Origin: Pachysolen tannophilus NRRL Y-2460
Lineage: Eukaryota; Ascomycota; Pichiomycetes; Alaninales; Pachysolenaceae
DNA length: 64,000 nt
Reading direction: 5' to 3'
NCBI GenBank assembly: GCA_001661245.1
Contig: KV454016.1
Coordinates: 433,381 to 497,380 of the forward strand
Part shown: in pieces, positions 40,828-51,219 of the stretch
Numbering within the stretch: position 1 is the first letter of the stretch
Layout of the letters: each line of letters begins with the position of its first letter
Notes under the pieces: model-generated
What the model saw: only the letters and a program-made list of their open reading frames with translations
Told to the model about the DNA's origin: nothing
Databases searched by the model: none
Translations under genes and position numbers: made by a program

Positions 40828-43293
40828 TTATTTCTTGATCTCCTCTCCTATTAAAGTGGAAGGTGTGCTTTCTCTTGTGCGACTATCTTCAGATTGTGCG
40901 TATAATTTTCTACTTCTCCCCGCCCCAGTGTCGGTAGCTGCAGCTGCTGCTGCATTAGCATTAGCAGTATCAGCGGTAGTAGTAGTAGTAGTAGTAGTAG
41001 GAGTAGTAGCGGTCCCACCAAGGTCCACCACCCCAACAATTTGAAAATCGCTATTATCTATTGTTCTGGATTTTGGATTTTTCAATTTTAATTTCTTCTT
41101 TTCGTATCGTATTTGTTGCTGTCGTTCATAATTTAATTCTTTTTCTGTAATTATTTTTAATAAATCATCTTTGCTCAGAATTAAATCAGTCATAAGTTGA
41201 TTGGCAAAATTGATGTCACCTTTGATTAGCTGATCATTTTCATTTTTAATATAAGCTATATGCGGTCGTAAAATTAAATGCATAAAGGGAATGTATCCTA
41301 TTTTGCCCTCTAAGTTTAATAACATTTCCCTTTCTTTACCTAAAGTTGAAATATCGTTTATAATAGCATATAGACTAGATAAACTCACTCTTGATAAATC
41401 ATTGCTAATCCTAGTAATTATTAATTTTCTTCTTCTTAATTCATCTTGTTCTTTGTATAATTGTTTTAATGATTCATATGAAATACTTGGTATGATAGAA
41501 TCAGGTAATTCTAATAACCATATTTTCAAAATTTGAATCAATTCTTTTTCATCAAGTTCAATTTTTGTCATATATTTTTTTTTCATAAATTCTAATGATT
41601 CAAAATTTAAACAATTGAGCCATAATTCTTTATCTTTAATTCGTGATAACGTATCATATAGAAAAAATGGTAATGATTTTTCATGAACTTCAACTTTGGC
41701 AAATTCTGATTTCTTTCTATAAGTAGATAAATCAGATCCAAATAATGGTGGGAAATCTTCATCGAAATTTGTTATTTCTCTTTCAGTAGCTCCTAAAATT
41801 TTAATTCTTGAATAAATTGAATTATATAATGGATTCACTGAATAAATCCCTCCATTTGTATTATTTTTGATAACAACTTGTGTCAATTCTTTTAAATGAT
41901 TCTCTAAATTATCTTGATTATCAACAAGTTGATTCATATCTTGTAATATTTTTAAATTTGTCAAATGATCTTGTTGTAAAATTTTAGTCAATTTGTTAAA
42001 AACATTGTATATGAATTCAACTCTACTATATTCTTTTTCTTCAATTTCTTTGTTAATTTGGAAAATATTTGTTTCCAAGTTTGATCTTAATTCACTCCAT
42101 TCAATATATAAATCTTTTGCCCTTTCAGATAATAATTTTTCATTTTCCTCCAAAGATTGAATATTGTTTCGATTAGAAGTTGGAATATAAGTTGATAAAG
42201 ATGATAAAAATTTAGGCAGCAGCTGTAAATCTTCTTCTAATTTCTCAATTTTTACACCTTGGGGATCAAAATTCATAATAAATTTATATAAATCAGTATA
42301 TTCAAACCATAAAGATTCATCATCACTTTTAAATTTACCAAATTTTTTAGTCAAGTTACCTATTTGTAAAAATTTGTAATCTAATAATGATTGACCAATT
42401 TTCTCAATTTGAAACCTACTCAATGCTTGATTTTCTTTATTAATACATCCATTAACAGAACCAAAATTAATTTTTCTACTAGGAATGATATTTTTCAATA
42501 ACCAATTTTTAAAATCTACAACATTAAACGTTTCAACACTAGTTGTTACAAATGGGAACTTGCTGATAGTTTTAGGTAACGTGGAATACATGTGATTCAA
42601 AAACCCACATAATTGGTAATGATCGTTAAAAGTTAAAGTACCATCACCTAAAATCAATGGAAATTCAATTGGATAACCCTCTGTAGATTTGAAATTATCC
42701 AAACTTGTAGTACTAAATTTTGAAGTAATGAAATTAACAGAATTAAAAACAGATGAACCAGAAGGTGTCCTGCTTCTCTGCAAATTTATACTTTGAGAAT
42801 TGGGCACAGAACCTATCTTGAATTCATGCAATTTATTAAGATTACTGATATACTGTTGCTCTAATTTTTTCAACTCTTTTGATTTTAAATTATATGCATC
42901 TAAATTACCTAATAATTTTTGCTTACAATCATCAATAAAATTCTTGTATGATTCAATGAATTGATTTAAAGGTACTATTAACTTGATTTGTAATATTTTA
43001 GTTAAAACTAACTTTGAATCAAAATGATCTTGTAATTTACCCAAAATTGAATTAAACAAGGAATTTAAATCTTCTTCAAATAAATTTTTCTCAGAATTTT
43101 TAATAATCAAATCATGACCATTATCATAACTCCTAGTAACACAATTTTTTTCAAGCATTTTCAAAAAATTATTTTGGAAAAAAATTAAACTTGAATAATT
43201 ATGATCCAATAATGAGATGCTATTCTTAATACCCAATTCATAATTCAATGACCAACATCTATTACTTAAATGGATGGCTATATCATCCACCAT
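40828..43293 (-). CDS. RGD2: Rho GTPase-activating protein with F-BAR and DEP domains (Rgd2-like)
   Basis: The 821-residue protein starts MVDDIAIHLSNRCWSLNYELG, the beginning of an F-BAR domain. A DEP-like module lies near residues 225-330 (FNVVDFKNWLLKNIIPSRK, GQSLLDYKFLQIG, FKSDDESLWFEY). A coiled coil returns near 370-470. A RhoGAP-like region follows at about 500-720 (PPLFGSDLSTYRKKSEF, LKIWLLELPDSIIPS, LKQLYKEQDE). This FCH-DEP-RhoGAP order is characteristic of yeast Rgd2, a GAP for Cdc42 and Rho5. I cannot find the usual arginine finger (G-I/L-x-R); the matching stretch reads LWLNCLNFESLEF. The tail has Thr and Ala runs from GTAGTA and GCTGCA repeats. Confidence 0.82.
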   Translation of the reverse strand: MVDDIAIHLSNRCWSLNYELGIKNSISLLDHNYSSLIFFQNNFLKMLEKNCVTRSYDNGHDLIIKNSEKNLFEEDLNSLFNSILGKLQDHFDSKLVLTKILQIKLIVPLNQFIESYKNFIDDCKQKLLGNLDAYNLKSKELKKLEQQYISNLNKLHEFKIGSVPNSQSINLQRSRTPSGSSVFNSVNFITSKFSTTSLDNFKSTEGYPIEFPLILGDGTLTFNDHYQLCGFLNHMYSTLPKTISKFPFVTTSVETFNVVDFKNWLLKNIIPSRKINFGSVNGCINKENQALSRFQIEKIGQSLLDYKFLQIGNLTKKFGKFKSDDESLWFEYTDLYKFIMNFDPQGVKIEKLEEDLQLLPKFLSSLSTYIPTSNRNNIQSLEENEKLLSERAKDLYIEWSELRSNLETNIFQINKEIEEKEYSRVEFIYNVFNKLTKILQQDHLTNLKILQDMNQLVDNQDNLENHLKELTQVVIKNNTNGGIYSVNPLYNSIYSRIKILGATEREITNFDEDFPPLFGSDLSTYRKKSEFAKVEVHEKSLPFFLYDTLSRIKDKELWLNCLNFESLEFMKKKYMTKIELDEKELIQILKIWLLELPDSIIPSISYESLKQLYKEQDELRRRKLIITRISNDLSRVSLSSLYAIINDISTLGKEREMLLNLEGKIGYIPFMHLILRPHIAYIKNENDQLIKGDINFANQLMTDLILSKDDLLKIITEKELNYERQQQIRYEKKKLKLKNPKSRTIDNSDFQIVGVVDLGGTATTPTTTTTTTTADTANANAAAAAATDTGAGRSRKLYAQSEDSRTRESTPSTLIGEEIKK

Positions 43294-43846
43294 TTTTCAC
43301 TGTTTCATAGAAGTTTTCAAAACATATATAAAAAATTTACCAAAACAAAAATGATAAATACAATTTATCTACTTACTGGTGGTACAAAACATGACGGTAT
43401 TAAATAAAAATCAATAGTACCTTTTATAAAGAAAGATAAAGACACTAAACTTGATGAAGTATTAAATGCATGTTTCTCGAAAATGCACACGACTGTACAA
43501 TATGTCCGAACCCTACAAAATACTAGTCAAACTAGTCAAAACCAATTGATATTAATGATATTAATAATATGTTGAACATTATATATATATGTTTTATATA
43601 AGTGTTTTTTTGATTTTTTTATTTTGTTGCCTTTCAATGTATGGAAATGTTAAGTGAAAGTAAACGTTAACAAAAATTAATTTTGAAGAGGCAAAATAGT
43701 AATAAAAAAAAAAAAAAAAAAAATTAAATGAAAAAAATGGTTATGTTGAATCCTGAATCCTAATCCTGATATATGAATTACAAAAAAAAAAATTTCCGGC
43801 TTAAATTTATGTTATGTACAAGAGCATAAAATGCGCATTAAAGAAC
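43294..43846. promoter_or_regulatory. RGD2 upstream region
   Basis: These 553 bp separate RGD2 from the SER33 stop, both on the minus strand. They hold a TACTAGTCAAACTAGTCAAA direct repeat near 43521-43541, a TATATATATA stretch near 43578, a poly(A) run near 43706-43724 and TCCTGAATCCTAATCCTGA near 43750-43769. No gene was recognised. Confidence 0.45.
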
Positions 43847-45274
43847 TTAATATAATAAACGGATAGAAATTTTGTTTGGGGTATTTTCCAAATGTTCGTA
43901 TAAATCTTTAATCTCAGCGCTATTAACATCAGAGATATCTGCCATCAAGTAAGCAATTTCACCTCTTGAATCTGAAAATTGTTTTTCAATATTGTAATTG
44001 GCCAAGATATGGTTAACAGTTCTTAAGACACCAGGAACATTTTGGTGGATATATAATACTCTTACGGAATTTTCTTGATCTAAATCCAATGCTCTTAAGG
44101 CAACTTCTGGGAAATTGACAGCACCTGTTGAAATACCTTCATTGATATATTTGGTTAATACAGTACCAACTTCAACACCAATGGCAGATTGTGCTTCTTC
44201 AGTTGAACCACCAATGTGTGGGGTTAAGATAACGTTTCTCAATGAAGTCAATTCTGTAGCCCAATCATTTAATTCATTTGAAAATAATCCAGTACCATTC
44301 TTTGAAGGTTCATTAGGGTAAACATCTAATGCAGCACCATAAATTTTTCCAATTTTCATTGCATCGACCAAAGCTGGAATATCAACAACAGTACCTCTAG
44401 AAGCATTGATCAAATAAGCACCATCTTTCATTGCAGCAATCTGTGGGGTAGAAATCATATGTTTGGTCTCTGGTGTTTCTGGAACATGCAATGTAACAAA
44501 ATCGGCTTGATTTAAAAGATCATTTAAAGTTGGAACTTGTTTTGCAGTACCTAATGCCATAATCATAAGAACATCGTAATAGATAACATTCATACCAAAA
44601 GCCTCTGCCAAAACTGATAATTGAGAACCAATATGACCATATCCTACAATACCTAGAGTTTTACCTCTAATTTCCCAACATTTAGCACTAACTTTATTCC
44701 AAGTTCCAGTATGCATTTCAATTGATCTATCACCTAATTGTCTTGCCAAAGTGATAATTTCAGCAATTACCAATTCCGCTACAGATCTAGAATTAGAGAA
44801 AGGAGAGTTAAAAACAGCAATTCCAAGCTTTGCAGCAGCTTCAAGATTAACTTGATTAGTTCCAATACAAAAACAACCAATAACAACCAAGTTCTTTGCA
44901 TGCTTCAACACATTCTCAGTTAATTTGGTCTTTGACCTAATACCAATAGCATGAACATCCTTGATCTTGTTAATCAAATCTTCTTCACTCAATGAAGTCT
45001 TGTAAAATTCAACTTGATAACCTTGAGAATTGAAAATATTAATAGCAGTTTGATTAACATTTTCCAATAACAATATCTTTATATCACCAGTAGAAAATGG
45101 TTTCAATGCCTTTACAGGCTTCGTAACAGAAAATGACCTAAGTCTTTGGTCACCATACTTGCTCATATACGAAGTTGATGGCGAAGTTGAAACCGCATTT
45201 GGCGAACTTGGAGAAACATTAACTGCATGTCTAAAAGCTTCGTTTAAATCGTTGATTTGTTGTGGAGTTGTCAT
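43847..45274 (-). CDS. SER33: 3-phosphoglycerate dehydrogenase (serine biosynthesis)
   Basis: The 475-residue protein matches yeast Ser3/Ser33 (469 aa). The NAD-binding motif GYGHIG is at 211-216, followed by the acidic YYDV. Conserved catalytic regions are NASRGTVVDIPAL and the histidine in LTPHIGGSTEEAQ. A C-terminal ACT domain (RVLYIHQNVPGVLRTVNHIL) binds the feedback inhibitor serine. It oxidises 3-phosphoglycerate in the first committed step of serine synthesis. The N-terminal 60 residues are Ser-rich with SPSSPN and SPSTSY, as in yeast paralogues. SER3 versus SER33 cannot be told apart; one gene is expected in this clade. Confidence 0.93.
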   Translation of the reverse strand: MTTPQQINDLNEAFRHAVNVSPSSPNAVSTSPSTSYMSKYGDQRLRSFSVTKPVKALKPFSTGDIKILLLENVNQTAINIFNSQGYQVEFYKTSLSEEDLINKIKDVHAIGIRSKTKLTENVLKHAKNLVVIGCFCIGTNQVNLEAAAKLGIAVFNSPFSNSRSVAELVIAEIITLARQLGDRSIEMHTGTWNKVSAKCWEIRGKTLGIVGYGHIGSQLSVLAEAFGMNVIYYDVLMIMALGTAKQVPTLNDLLNQADFVTLHVPETPETKHMISTPQIAAMKDGAYLINASRGTVVDIPALVDAMKIGKIYGAALDVYPNEPSKNGTGLFSNELNDWATELTSLRNVILTPHIGGSTEEAQSAIGVEVGTVLTKYINEGISTGAVNFPEVALRALDLDQENSVRVLYIHQNVPGVLRTVNHILANYNIEKQFSDSRGEIAYLMADISDVNSAEIKDLYEHLENTPNKISIRLLY

Positions 45275-45799
45275 TTTACTTTCTTTCTTTCTCTCTCTCT
45301 AGCTAACTATCTTTTTTCTGGAAAAGTTTCCAAAATAATAATTTATTGATTGACCTTAAGGACTAAACCAAATTCAAATTAATCAGATATATACGGAAAA
45401 AAAGCAAGAGGTATTAAATATATATAATTTAATAAAAACTATGTTTGATGATTCATTTTTCTTTTTTTTTTTTTTTTTTTTCAGTACTTGAAGACAGTTT
45501 TCCACGTGAGATGTAAACATAATTTCCTCTTTAGGCAAAAAAGGTGGCTGATTATTGCTAGTAATAAAAAAAGCATGACTTTAGCCACTTTATTTCCCTA
45601 TTAGGTAAGAGATGTTTTAAGAGGTAGTAAAGAATTTTCAATTAAATGAGTATGAGAGAAGAGACGGAAGTAGTAGTTGATTAGTTGATCAACTATGAGT
45701 ATAGAGATTAGATAGAAGAGTAAAAATTCTTTTTTTTCATTACCTATATATGTGAGAGAGAATTCAATTCCTTTTTTTTGGTTTTTTGGTTTTCGAATT
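45275..45799. promoter_or_regulatory. SER33 upstream region
   Basis: These 525 bp lie between SER33 and the PPE1 stop. A CACGTG is at 45503-45508, about 229 bp upstream of SER33. Poly(T) of about 20 lies at 45462-45481. TAGTTGATTAGTTGATCAACTA near 45673-45694 is an imperfect palindrome with a perfect AGTTGATCAACT core. No gene was seen. Confidence 0.45.
45503..45508. promoter_or_regulatory. E-box CACGTG upstream of SER33
   Basis: This perfect CACGTG sits within TTTTCCACGTGAGATG. It could be a Cbf1 site, since Cbf1 acts on amino-acid and sulfur genes in yeasts. The evidence is one hexamer at a suitable distance. Confidence 0.4.
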
Positions 45800-47074
45800 T
45801 TACCTTAATTTACCCCATTTTATATTGATTTTTTTCTCATTTCTGCTGACATCATTTCTTTCTATAAAATCTAGTAAACTTATAGCAACTTTTTCAGGAC
45901 AATCTTCTTGGACGAAATGACCACAACGTTGATGTTCACCTGTTTCCAAGTTCAAGACACTGCTTTGAAAGACTATTAGTTGGTACTTTCCTTGCATTTG
46001 GCCAATCATAAGATATTTATCCAAGTTATCGTGGCCTGATAAGATTAAAAGTTTTGCAATTGATGATTTTATTGATGTGAAATTAAAGGATAACTTATCA
46101 AACCATTCATTCCAATATGGTTGAGTGTTGTATAGTTTAGCAATCCATTCATAATGATGTTTTTCTTCGTTATATTTAAATAAGGCAGGAATTGAAACTT
46201 GTGCAGATTTTAAATTATTCACTAATCCAACTTTCATATGCCATTTAATACAATCTTCTATAGTATCAAAATGCTTTGGAGTCTTGTCAAGATATGATAC
46301 CATTGCGTGTAGTGATTGGATAGCAACTTCTTCCACAATATCCAACATTGTTAAACCTTTTATGGAATTCACAATTTTTTCATCTTTAATATAATCTTTA
46401 ACTAGAACATTAGTTAATACAGAACCTCCTAAAGAATGACCCACCAAGAAAATACTTGGATTAATATAATTATGTTTCTTAACAAGTTCAGTTAATATAA
46501 ATGCAAAATCTTTAGAAAATGAATCCATAGAAAAATCTGTTTCAGGTTGATTTAATGATTCTGTTCTTGCATGACCTCTAAGATCAAATGAAAATATACC
46601 AGGTAATTCTTGACTATCTTCTTCTTGAACCATACGCTTGTTTTTATCTTCAAATTTTTTAGTTATCGCTTCGGACAATAATGCAAAAGTTAACCCAGAA
46701 GATCCGGCACCATGATGACATACAAATATTAAAGGATTATCATTAGTATAAAAAGGTGGTTGAAAATATGTGTTGTACTTATAATTATTTTCCGGATTAG
46801 TATAAATCTCATTATATTTAAAATATTTGTCCCATTGAGCTAAATCTTCTTTCCCTTTAATCTGTGTATTGCTGGAATTTCTTTTAGAAGCCGGTACCCT
46901 TCCATGAGGTAAACTGCTAGGTAATGCTGAAACCATATCCAACTCTTCTTCTTGCTCATCACCATCAGTATCAACATCACCACTTCCGCTATCAACTTCG
47001 TCAAAATTTAACCCAAGTTGGGCCTCTTTCTCCTTGATCTTCTTTTGAAAGAGTCTTTTTTGGAATTCTGACAT
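45800..47074 (-). CDS. PPE1: Protein phosphatase 2A methylesterase
   Basis: The 424-residue alpha/beta hydrolase has an oxyanion-hole region HHGAGSSGL near 120-128, the nucleophile S214 in the GHSLGG elbow, and a C-terminal catalytic His in RCGHFVQEDCP. The SSNTQIKGKEDLAQWDKYF block and SFDLRGHARTE are typical of PPE1/PME-1. It removes the C-terminal methyl ester from the PP2A catalytic subunit. Yeast Ppe1 is 400 aa. An acidic stretch near residues 28-46 is not conserved in yeast, as far as I recall. The gene diverges from TAD2 across 261 bp. Confidence 0.93.
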   Translation of the reverse strand: MSEFQKRLFQKKIKEKEAQLGLNFDEVDSGSGDVDTDGDEQEEELDMVSALPSSLPHGRVPASKRNSSNTQIKGKEDLAQWDKYFKYNEIYTNPENNYKYNTYFQPPFYTNDNPLIFVCHHGAGSSGLTFALLSEAITKKFEDKNKRMVQEEDSQELPGIFSFDLRGHARTESLNQPETDFSMDSFSKDFAFILTELVKKHNYINPSIFLVGHSLGGSVLTNVLVKDYIKDEKIVNSIKGLTMLDIVEEVAIQSLHAMVSYLDKTPKHFDTIEDCIKWHMKVGLVNNLKSAQVSIPALFKYNEEKHHYEWIAKLYNTQPYWNEWFDKLSFNFTSIKSSIAKLLILSGHDNLDKYLMIGQMQGKYQLIVFQSSVLNLETGEHQRCGHFVQEDCPEKVAISLLDFIERNDVSRNEKKINIKWGKLR

Positions 47075-47335
47075 CTTCTAATACGTTGTTCCTAAACCAA
47101 ACCAACTTAGAAAACACACACAGAAAAAAAAACCTTCTCACCGTGTTGTTAATAGTATGTTGATACTTCATTTTAAACTACTTTTATTATATATGGGATC
47201 ATCAGATAACGAATTGTAATATGCAAATTTTCCACTACTGAAATATTTAATGTATTTGAATAATTTTGGTGTTTTTTGAGTAATTAACTCATCGATGAGT
47301 AACGTTATAGATAGATATATGAGTCAAGATAAGTC

Positions 47336-48121
47336 ATGGTGAAGGATTTGCGGCAACACTTTGAATTTATGGAAGAAGCTTTGAAACTTTCGGAGAAAGC
47401 TCTTGAGTTCAACGAGGTTCCTGTTGGGTGTGTATTTGTATTGGATGGGAAGGAAATAATTGGAAGAGGTATGAATGCAACAAATGAATCATTATGTGGA
47501 ATAAGACATGCAGAGTTTGTAGCTATAGATGAGATTTTGCAAAAATATTCGAATATTTATCAGACAAATGATGAAATAATTGAAAATGTCTTTTCCAATT
47601 GTGAATTATACGTAACAGTTGAACCATGTATAATGTGTGCTTCTGCATTAAGACAATTGAAAATTAAGAGAGTTATATTTGGATGTGGTAATGATAGATT
47701 TGGAGGAAATGGAACGGTGGTGAGTTGTAATAAAGGGTTCCCTAAAAATCATAATTCTAATAATTATCCAAAAGAATATAGTTCTTATCCAGGAATTTTA
47801 AATAAGAAAGCAGTGTTAATGTTACGAAAATTTTACTTACAAGAAAATGATAAAGCTCCAGATCCTCAAGTTAAGAAAAATAGAATAAATATTAATACAA
47901 ATGAGTTTCCAAAAATTGACTACCAGAAATATTTGGATTTGGAAGATTTCTTAAGCTTCTATGGTGAAGAGAGAATTGATTTCTTTAATGATCAAGTTGA
48001 TACAGATGATGAAATCTTGCCTATTCAAAATTTATCTTCAGAATCTTGTAATATTAAAAAACATATGGCCCACAAATTGAACGGCATAGAAGACTCAAAA
48101 AAAAAGCAAAAGGTTAATTAA
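47336..48121 (+). CDS. TAD2: tRNA-specific adenosine deaminase catalytic subunit Tad2
   Basis: The 261-residue deaminase has zinc-site residues H58-A-E60 (GIRHAEFVAI) and P-C98-x2-C101 (VEPCIMCASAL). The N-terminal block (MEEALKLSEKALEFNEVPVGCVFV) and the GNGTVVSCNKGF block match Tad2. With Tad3 it converts A34 to inosine in tRNA anticodons. Yeast Tad2 is 250 aa. The C-terminus is Lys-rich. The gene is convergent with SNX4, and a run of five AAAAG units follows the stop at about 48126-48152. Confidence 0.94.
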   Translation: MVKDLRQHFEFMEEALKLSEKALEFNEVPVGCVFVLDGKEIIGRGMNATNESLCGIRHAEFVAIDEILQKYSNIYQTNDEIIENVFSNCELYVTVEPCIMCASALRQLKIKRVIFGCGNDRFGGNGTVVSCNKGFPKNHNSNNYPKEYSSYPGILNKKAVLMLRKFYLQENDKAPDPQVKKNRININTNEFPKIDYQKYLDLEDFLSFYGEERIDFFNDQVDTDDEILPIQNLSSESCNIKKHMAHKLNGIEDSKKKQKVN

Positions 48122-48278
48122 AAAGAGAAAAGAAAAGAAAAGAAAAGAAAAGAAAAAAAAGGCTTTAAAGACATTTTATAGAATAGATTTAATACTTTAA
48201 TTGAAACCCCATATAAATTCCTATTAAAAACCATATAACCAAAAAATTATTAAAAAATTATTTATTTGATGATGAATG

Positions 48279-50390
48279 TTATACTGTTCCAATAATTTCT
48301 TCATTTTCATTATCTGATTCGATTGAATTAGGCTGGTTACTGACCATATCTTCTTCGTCCAAATCCAAGTGTGCATTATCATTTTCTTGTTCCTCATCTT
48401 CATGTCCATGAATCTCAGAGTTTTGCTCTGAGTCATGATCATCTCCATAATCATGGTCATGGTCCATATTTGAATTCAGATTTGGAACTTCTGCTATTTG
48501 CTCATGGCTGAGCTTGCTGTTTTGAGCATCCAGTTCAGATTTCCGTTTGTTTTTCCTTTCTTCATTATTTTTAACCAATTTATTATATTCATCTTCAATA
48601 ACACGTTCATTTTTTGATATTTCTTCACTATCGAAAAACTTTGAATCTTGATTCAATTTCAATTTAGAATTCACTAATTTATCCAAATCTGTGTCATCTA
48701 TCAATTTAAGATTCAAAGGTTCCCAAGTGTTTAAACAATTTTCATAGAAATTTAAATTATATCTTGATAATTTAATTAAATTTTCATTAATTTCTTCATC
48801 TTTTATAGCTTCGAATTTGGTAAATTCTCTTAATATATCTTTTTCAAAATTTTTAAAAATTTCAAAAGCTTCAGCTGTTGCCTTTTCCAAATTATTTATT
48901 TTCAAATTCAACTTTAAAATTCTATCATTTGTTGATGATTGTGATTGATATGAAGAAGAGGATGATGATAAAAATGATTCTAATTTTTTACTGAGAAAAT
49001 TAACTGTTGCCTCTGTAGCAGACCCAGAACCTCCATTTAACATAGATTGTTTCTCCTGTTTAGCTTTATTTAAATAATTTGTGAGTGCCTCATAATCTAT
49101 AAGTTTAGAATCTTTTAATTTTATCAAACTCTTCAATTGAATGATATAATGTTCCAAATCTTTTAAAGAAGTTAAATATTCATAATCAATTTTTGAAGAT
49201 AATTCATCAGCATGTTTCGATAATCTATGTAAATTTTGGGCAAAAGATTGAAAATTTTTCACCAAAGGTTGATCTAATTCGCAAGAACTTTCTTCTGTAT
49301 TATCTTCATTAATCAATTTATTTAATTTTAAGAATTCATCTCCAAATTTATTAAAATCTGAAGATAAATCATTTTGTCTTTTTAAAACCTTTGAATAAAT
49401 TTTATCTATTTTCAACAAATTCTCTTGTAATTTATTTGATTTTTCAAGCATTTCCTGAAATTCTTTTGAATTTTCTGTTTCAATGGTTGGCTTTTTAAAA
49501 GCATTCATAATATAATCAGAAAAAGTTTCATTATTGTCTAAAGTTGAAGGTAATGGATTATTAATTTTTAATGTTTGTTTATATGTATTCCAATAATCTG
49601 AATTTTCCAAAAAAATGTGATAAATTTTTGAATTTGACAATTGTGAACTCTTGGAAATTCTTTGCAAGAAATTATTTAAAGAAATTGCTCTTTTTTTAGT
49701 AAAATTTTCTGAAAATCTATCCCCTTTTATATATTCTAATCTTTGTTTATTTGGTAAAGGTGGTACTATCACCGTTGGGAAATCATTTAATAAACACTGA
49801 TATAAAAAATTAAAATCTGAAAACCTTCTTCTTATCTTAAAATTTGTTGATTGAAATGCTGGATTATTTGTAGATGTAACAATCAAATATGATATATAAT
49901 AATTGGCTCCATCCGATTCTTTCAAAGGATCTGAAACAGTTGAATGGATATAATAACTTTCATTTGAAGCTGAGGAATTTGATCCAGTAGCCTCACTTTC
50001 TCCCAGTTCTTGATTAGAACGTGACAGAGAAGCTGAATGCGATTGTAATTGAGATTGCGATAGTGAACTTGAAGTTACTCCTGCCACAGCCCGCACCCCA
50101 GGCGCCGCTGCTGGGTGCGCCGATGGCGAACGCGAGCCTTTAGGAAGCCCAACACTATGATTATGTTCATCCCTACTACTGCCGCCGTTCTCATTATCAT
50201 TATCGAGAGAATGTCTCAGCAAGACCGAATCAGAGGCCGCTTCTCCTTCCAGTTGTTGCTGCTGATGATGATGCTGCTGCTGCTGCTCATCGTCAGCTTC
50301 CAATATCGTTGAATGGTCATTATTTGGAACTAACGGCCTCAAAACGGGATCATCCCTATCCCATTGAACAGAACTAAACTCATCCGCCAT
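48279..50390 (-). CDS. SNX4: Sorting nexin 4 (Atg24), PX-BAR protein
   Basis: The 703-residue protein has a low-complexity N-terminus with Gln/His runs. A PX domain covers residues about 145-275: YYISYLIVTSTNNPAF, RRRFSDFNFLYQCLLNDFP, VPPLPNKQRLEYIKGDRFS and TKKRAISLNNFLQRI. It binds PI3P through RRxSD and the basic pocket. A BAR region follows (LDIEEL-like, LEHYIIQLKSLIKLKDSKLIDYEALTNYL). These blocks match yeast Snx4/Atg24 better than Snx41 or Snx42/Atg20. It recycles SNAREs from endosomes and serves selective autophagy. It is longer than yeast Snx4 (423 aa) because of N- and C-terminal acidic, Asn/Gln-rich extensions. Confidence 0.9.
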   Translation of the reverse strand: MADEFSSVQWDRDDPVLRPLVPNNDHSTILEADDEQQQQHHHQQQQLEGEAASDSVLLRHSLDNDNENGGSSRDEHNHSVGLPKGSRSPSAHPAAAPGVRAVAGVTSSSLSQSQLQSHSASLSRSNQELGESEATGSNSSASNESYYIHSTVSDPLKESDGANYYISYLIVTSTNNPAFQSTNFKIRRRFSDFNFLYQCLLNDFPTVIVPPLPNKQRLEYIKGDRFSENFTKKRAISLNNFLQRISKSSQLSNSKIYHIFLENSDYWNTYKQTLKINNPLPSTLDNNETFSDYIMNAFKKPTIETENSKEFQEMLEKSNKLQENLLKIDKIYSKVLKRQNDLSSDFNKFGDEFLKLNKLINEDNTEESSCELDQPLVKNFQSFAQNLHRLSKHADELSSKIDYEYLTSLKDLEHYIIQLKSLIKLKDSKLIDYEALTNYLNKAKQEKQSMLNGGSGSATEATVNFLSKKLESFLSSSSSSYQSQSSTNDRILKLNLKINNLEKATAEAFEIFKNFEKDILREFTKFEAIKDEEINENLIKLSRYNLNFYENCLNTWEPLNLKLIDDTDLDKLVNSKLKLNQDSKFFDSEEISKNERVIEDEYNKLVKNNEERKNKRKSELDAQNSKLSHEQIAEVPNLNSNMDHDHDYGDDHDSEQNSEIHGHEDEEQENDNAHLDLDEEDMVSNQPNSIESDNENEEIIGTV

Positions 50391-50968
50391 TATTCAACAG
50401 ATATATATATATATATATTTGTGTGTGTGTGTGTATAAATATATATATATATATATCTTTAATATGTGGAGATATATGGGCTTTCAAAAGTGAGGCAAAA
50501 ATACTTGCAGTTTAAGGCCTTATCAGTCTATATATATTTATATATATTTATATATAAATATATAAATATATATATATATCAATCAAAAAACCAACAATTA
50601 AGAATATTATAAACAAATAACAATAATGATCAAATCAATGAACTACTGATTATCTTTAGAAAAAGCCTTCTTTTAACTAAACCCTCTATTAAAAACTGTA
50701 TAAATCGTATTATATTTAGTTAACTTTGTTAAGATACGTTATGGAGGATTTAGCTCTTCTTCTTTTTTTCCTGTGTTTAAAGAAAAAAAAAATCAACTTT
50801 TTTATCGCGACAGTGCACGACTATTGTTTTTGGTGTGAGGAGAAAGAAAACCAAAATAGTAGTGCATAATCACAGAAAATATATAAATGATCGTGTGCAA
50901 AAATACAAAAGTAAAATAAATGGTCGTGTGGTGTTTTTATACCTACGCTTATTAGCGCCTGTTTGTGT

Positions 50969-50985
50969 GTATGCATCATGCATAC
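50969..50985. repeat. Perfect inverted repeat GTATGCAT-C-ATGCATAC
   Basis: Two 8-bp arms surround one central base. It lies about 235 bp upstream of the RTT107 start, next to repeated TCGTGT elements, and could be a dimeric factor site. Confidence 0.6.
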
Positions 50986-51142
50986 GCATAAATTTATTTG
51001 AGTGCGTACTTTATATTAAAATAATGGTCGTGTATTTTGTCCCAAAAAAGATTACTTTGCAGCGAGCGATATGTTGCGAAAGCGATATGGATTGAGGGCG
51101 GCTAAAAAAATATAAGAAAACATAACAAGACAAAACAAAACA

Positions 51143-51148
51143 ACGCGT
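51143..51148. promoter_or_regulatory. MCB box ACGCGT upstream of RTT107
   Basis: ACGCGT is the MluI cell-cycle box bound by MBF (Mbp1/Swi6) in G1/S. It lies 72 bp upstream of the RTT107 ATG. A DNA-damage and replication gene is a natural MBF target, so context and motif agree; only one copy was seen. Confidence 0.6.
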
Positions 51149-51219
51149 TTAACAAAAGAAAGAGAAGAGAAAAGGGAAAAGAGAAAAGCTGAAGTTTGCT
51201 TATATTGATTGAAACGACA

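Larger units (their letters stand above)
50391..51219. promoter_or_regulatory. Divergent promoter, SNX4 / RTT107
   Basis: These 829 bp hold a TATATATA / GTGTGTGTGTGT microsatellite at 50401-50457 and a second AT-rich palindromic tract at 50531-50579. Nearer RTT107 are three copies of AATGRTCGTGT (around 50886, 50921 and 51023), a perfect palindrome at 50969-50985, two GCGATATG units near 51066 and 51082, and an MCB box at 51143-51148. A frame at 50835-51095 overlaps these but has no protein-like features. Confidence 0.55.

Noticed and set aside
50835-51095. 86-codon plus-strand ORF upstream of RTT107
   Set aside because: It has no domain or protein-like composition and overlaps promoter repeats and a palindrome.
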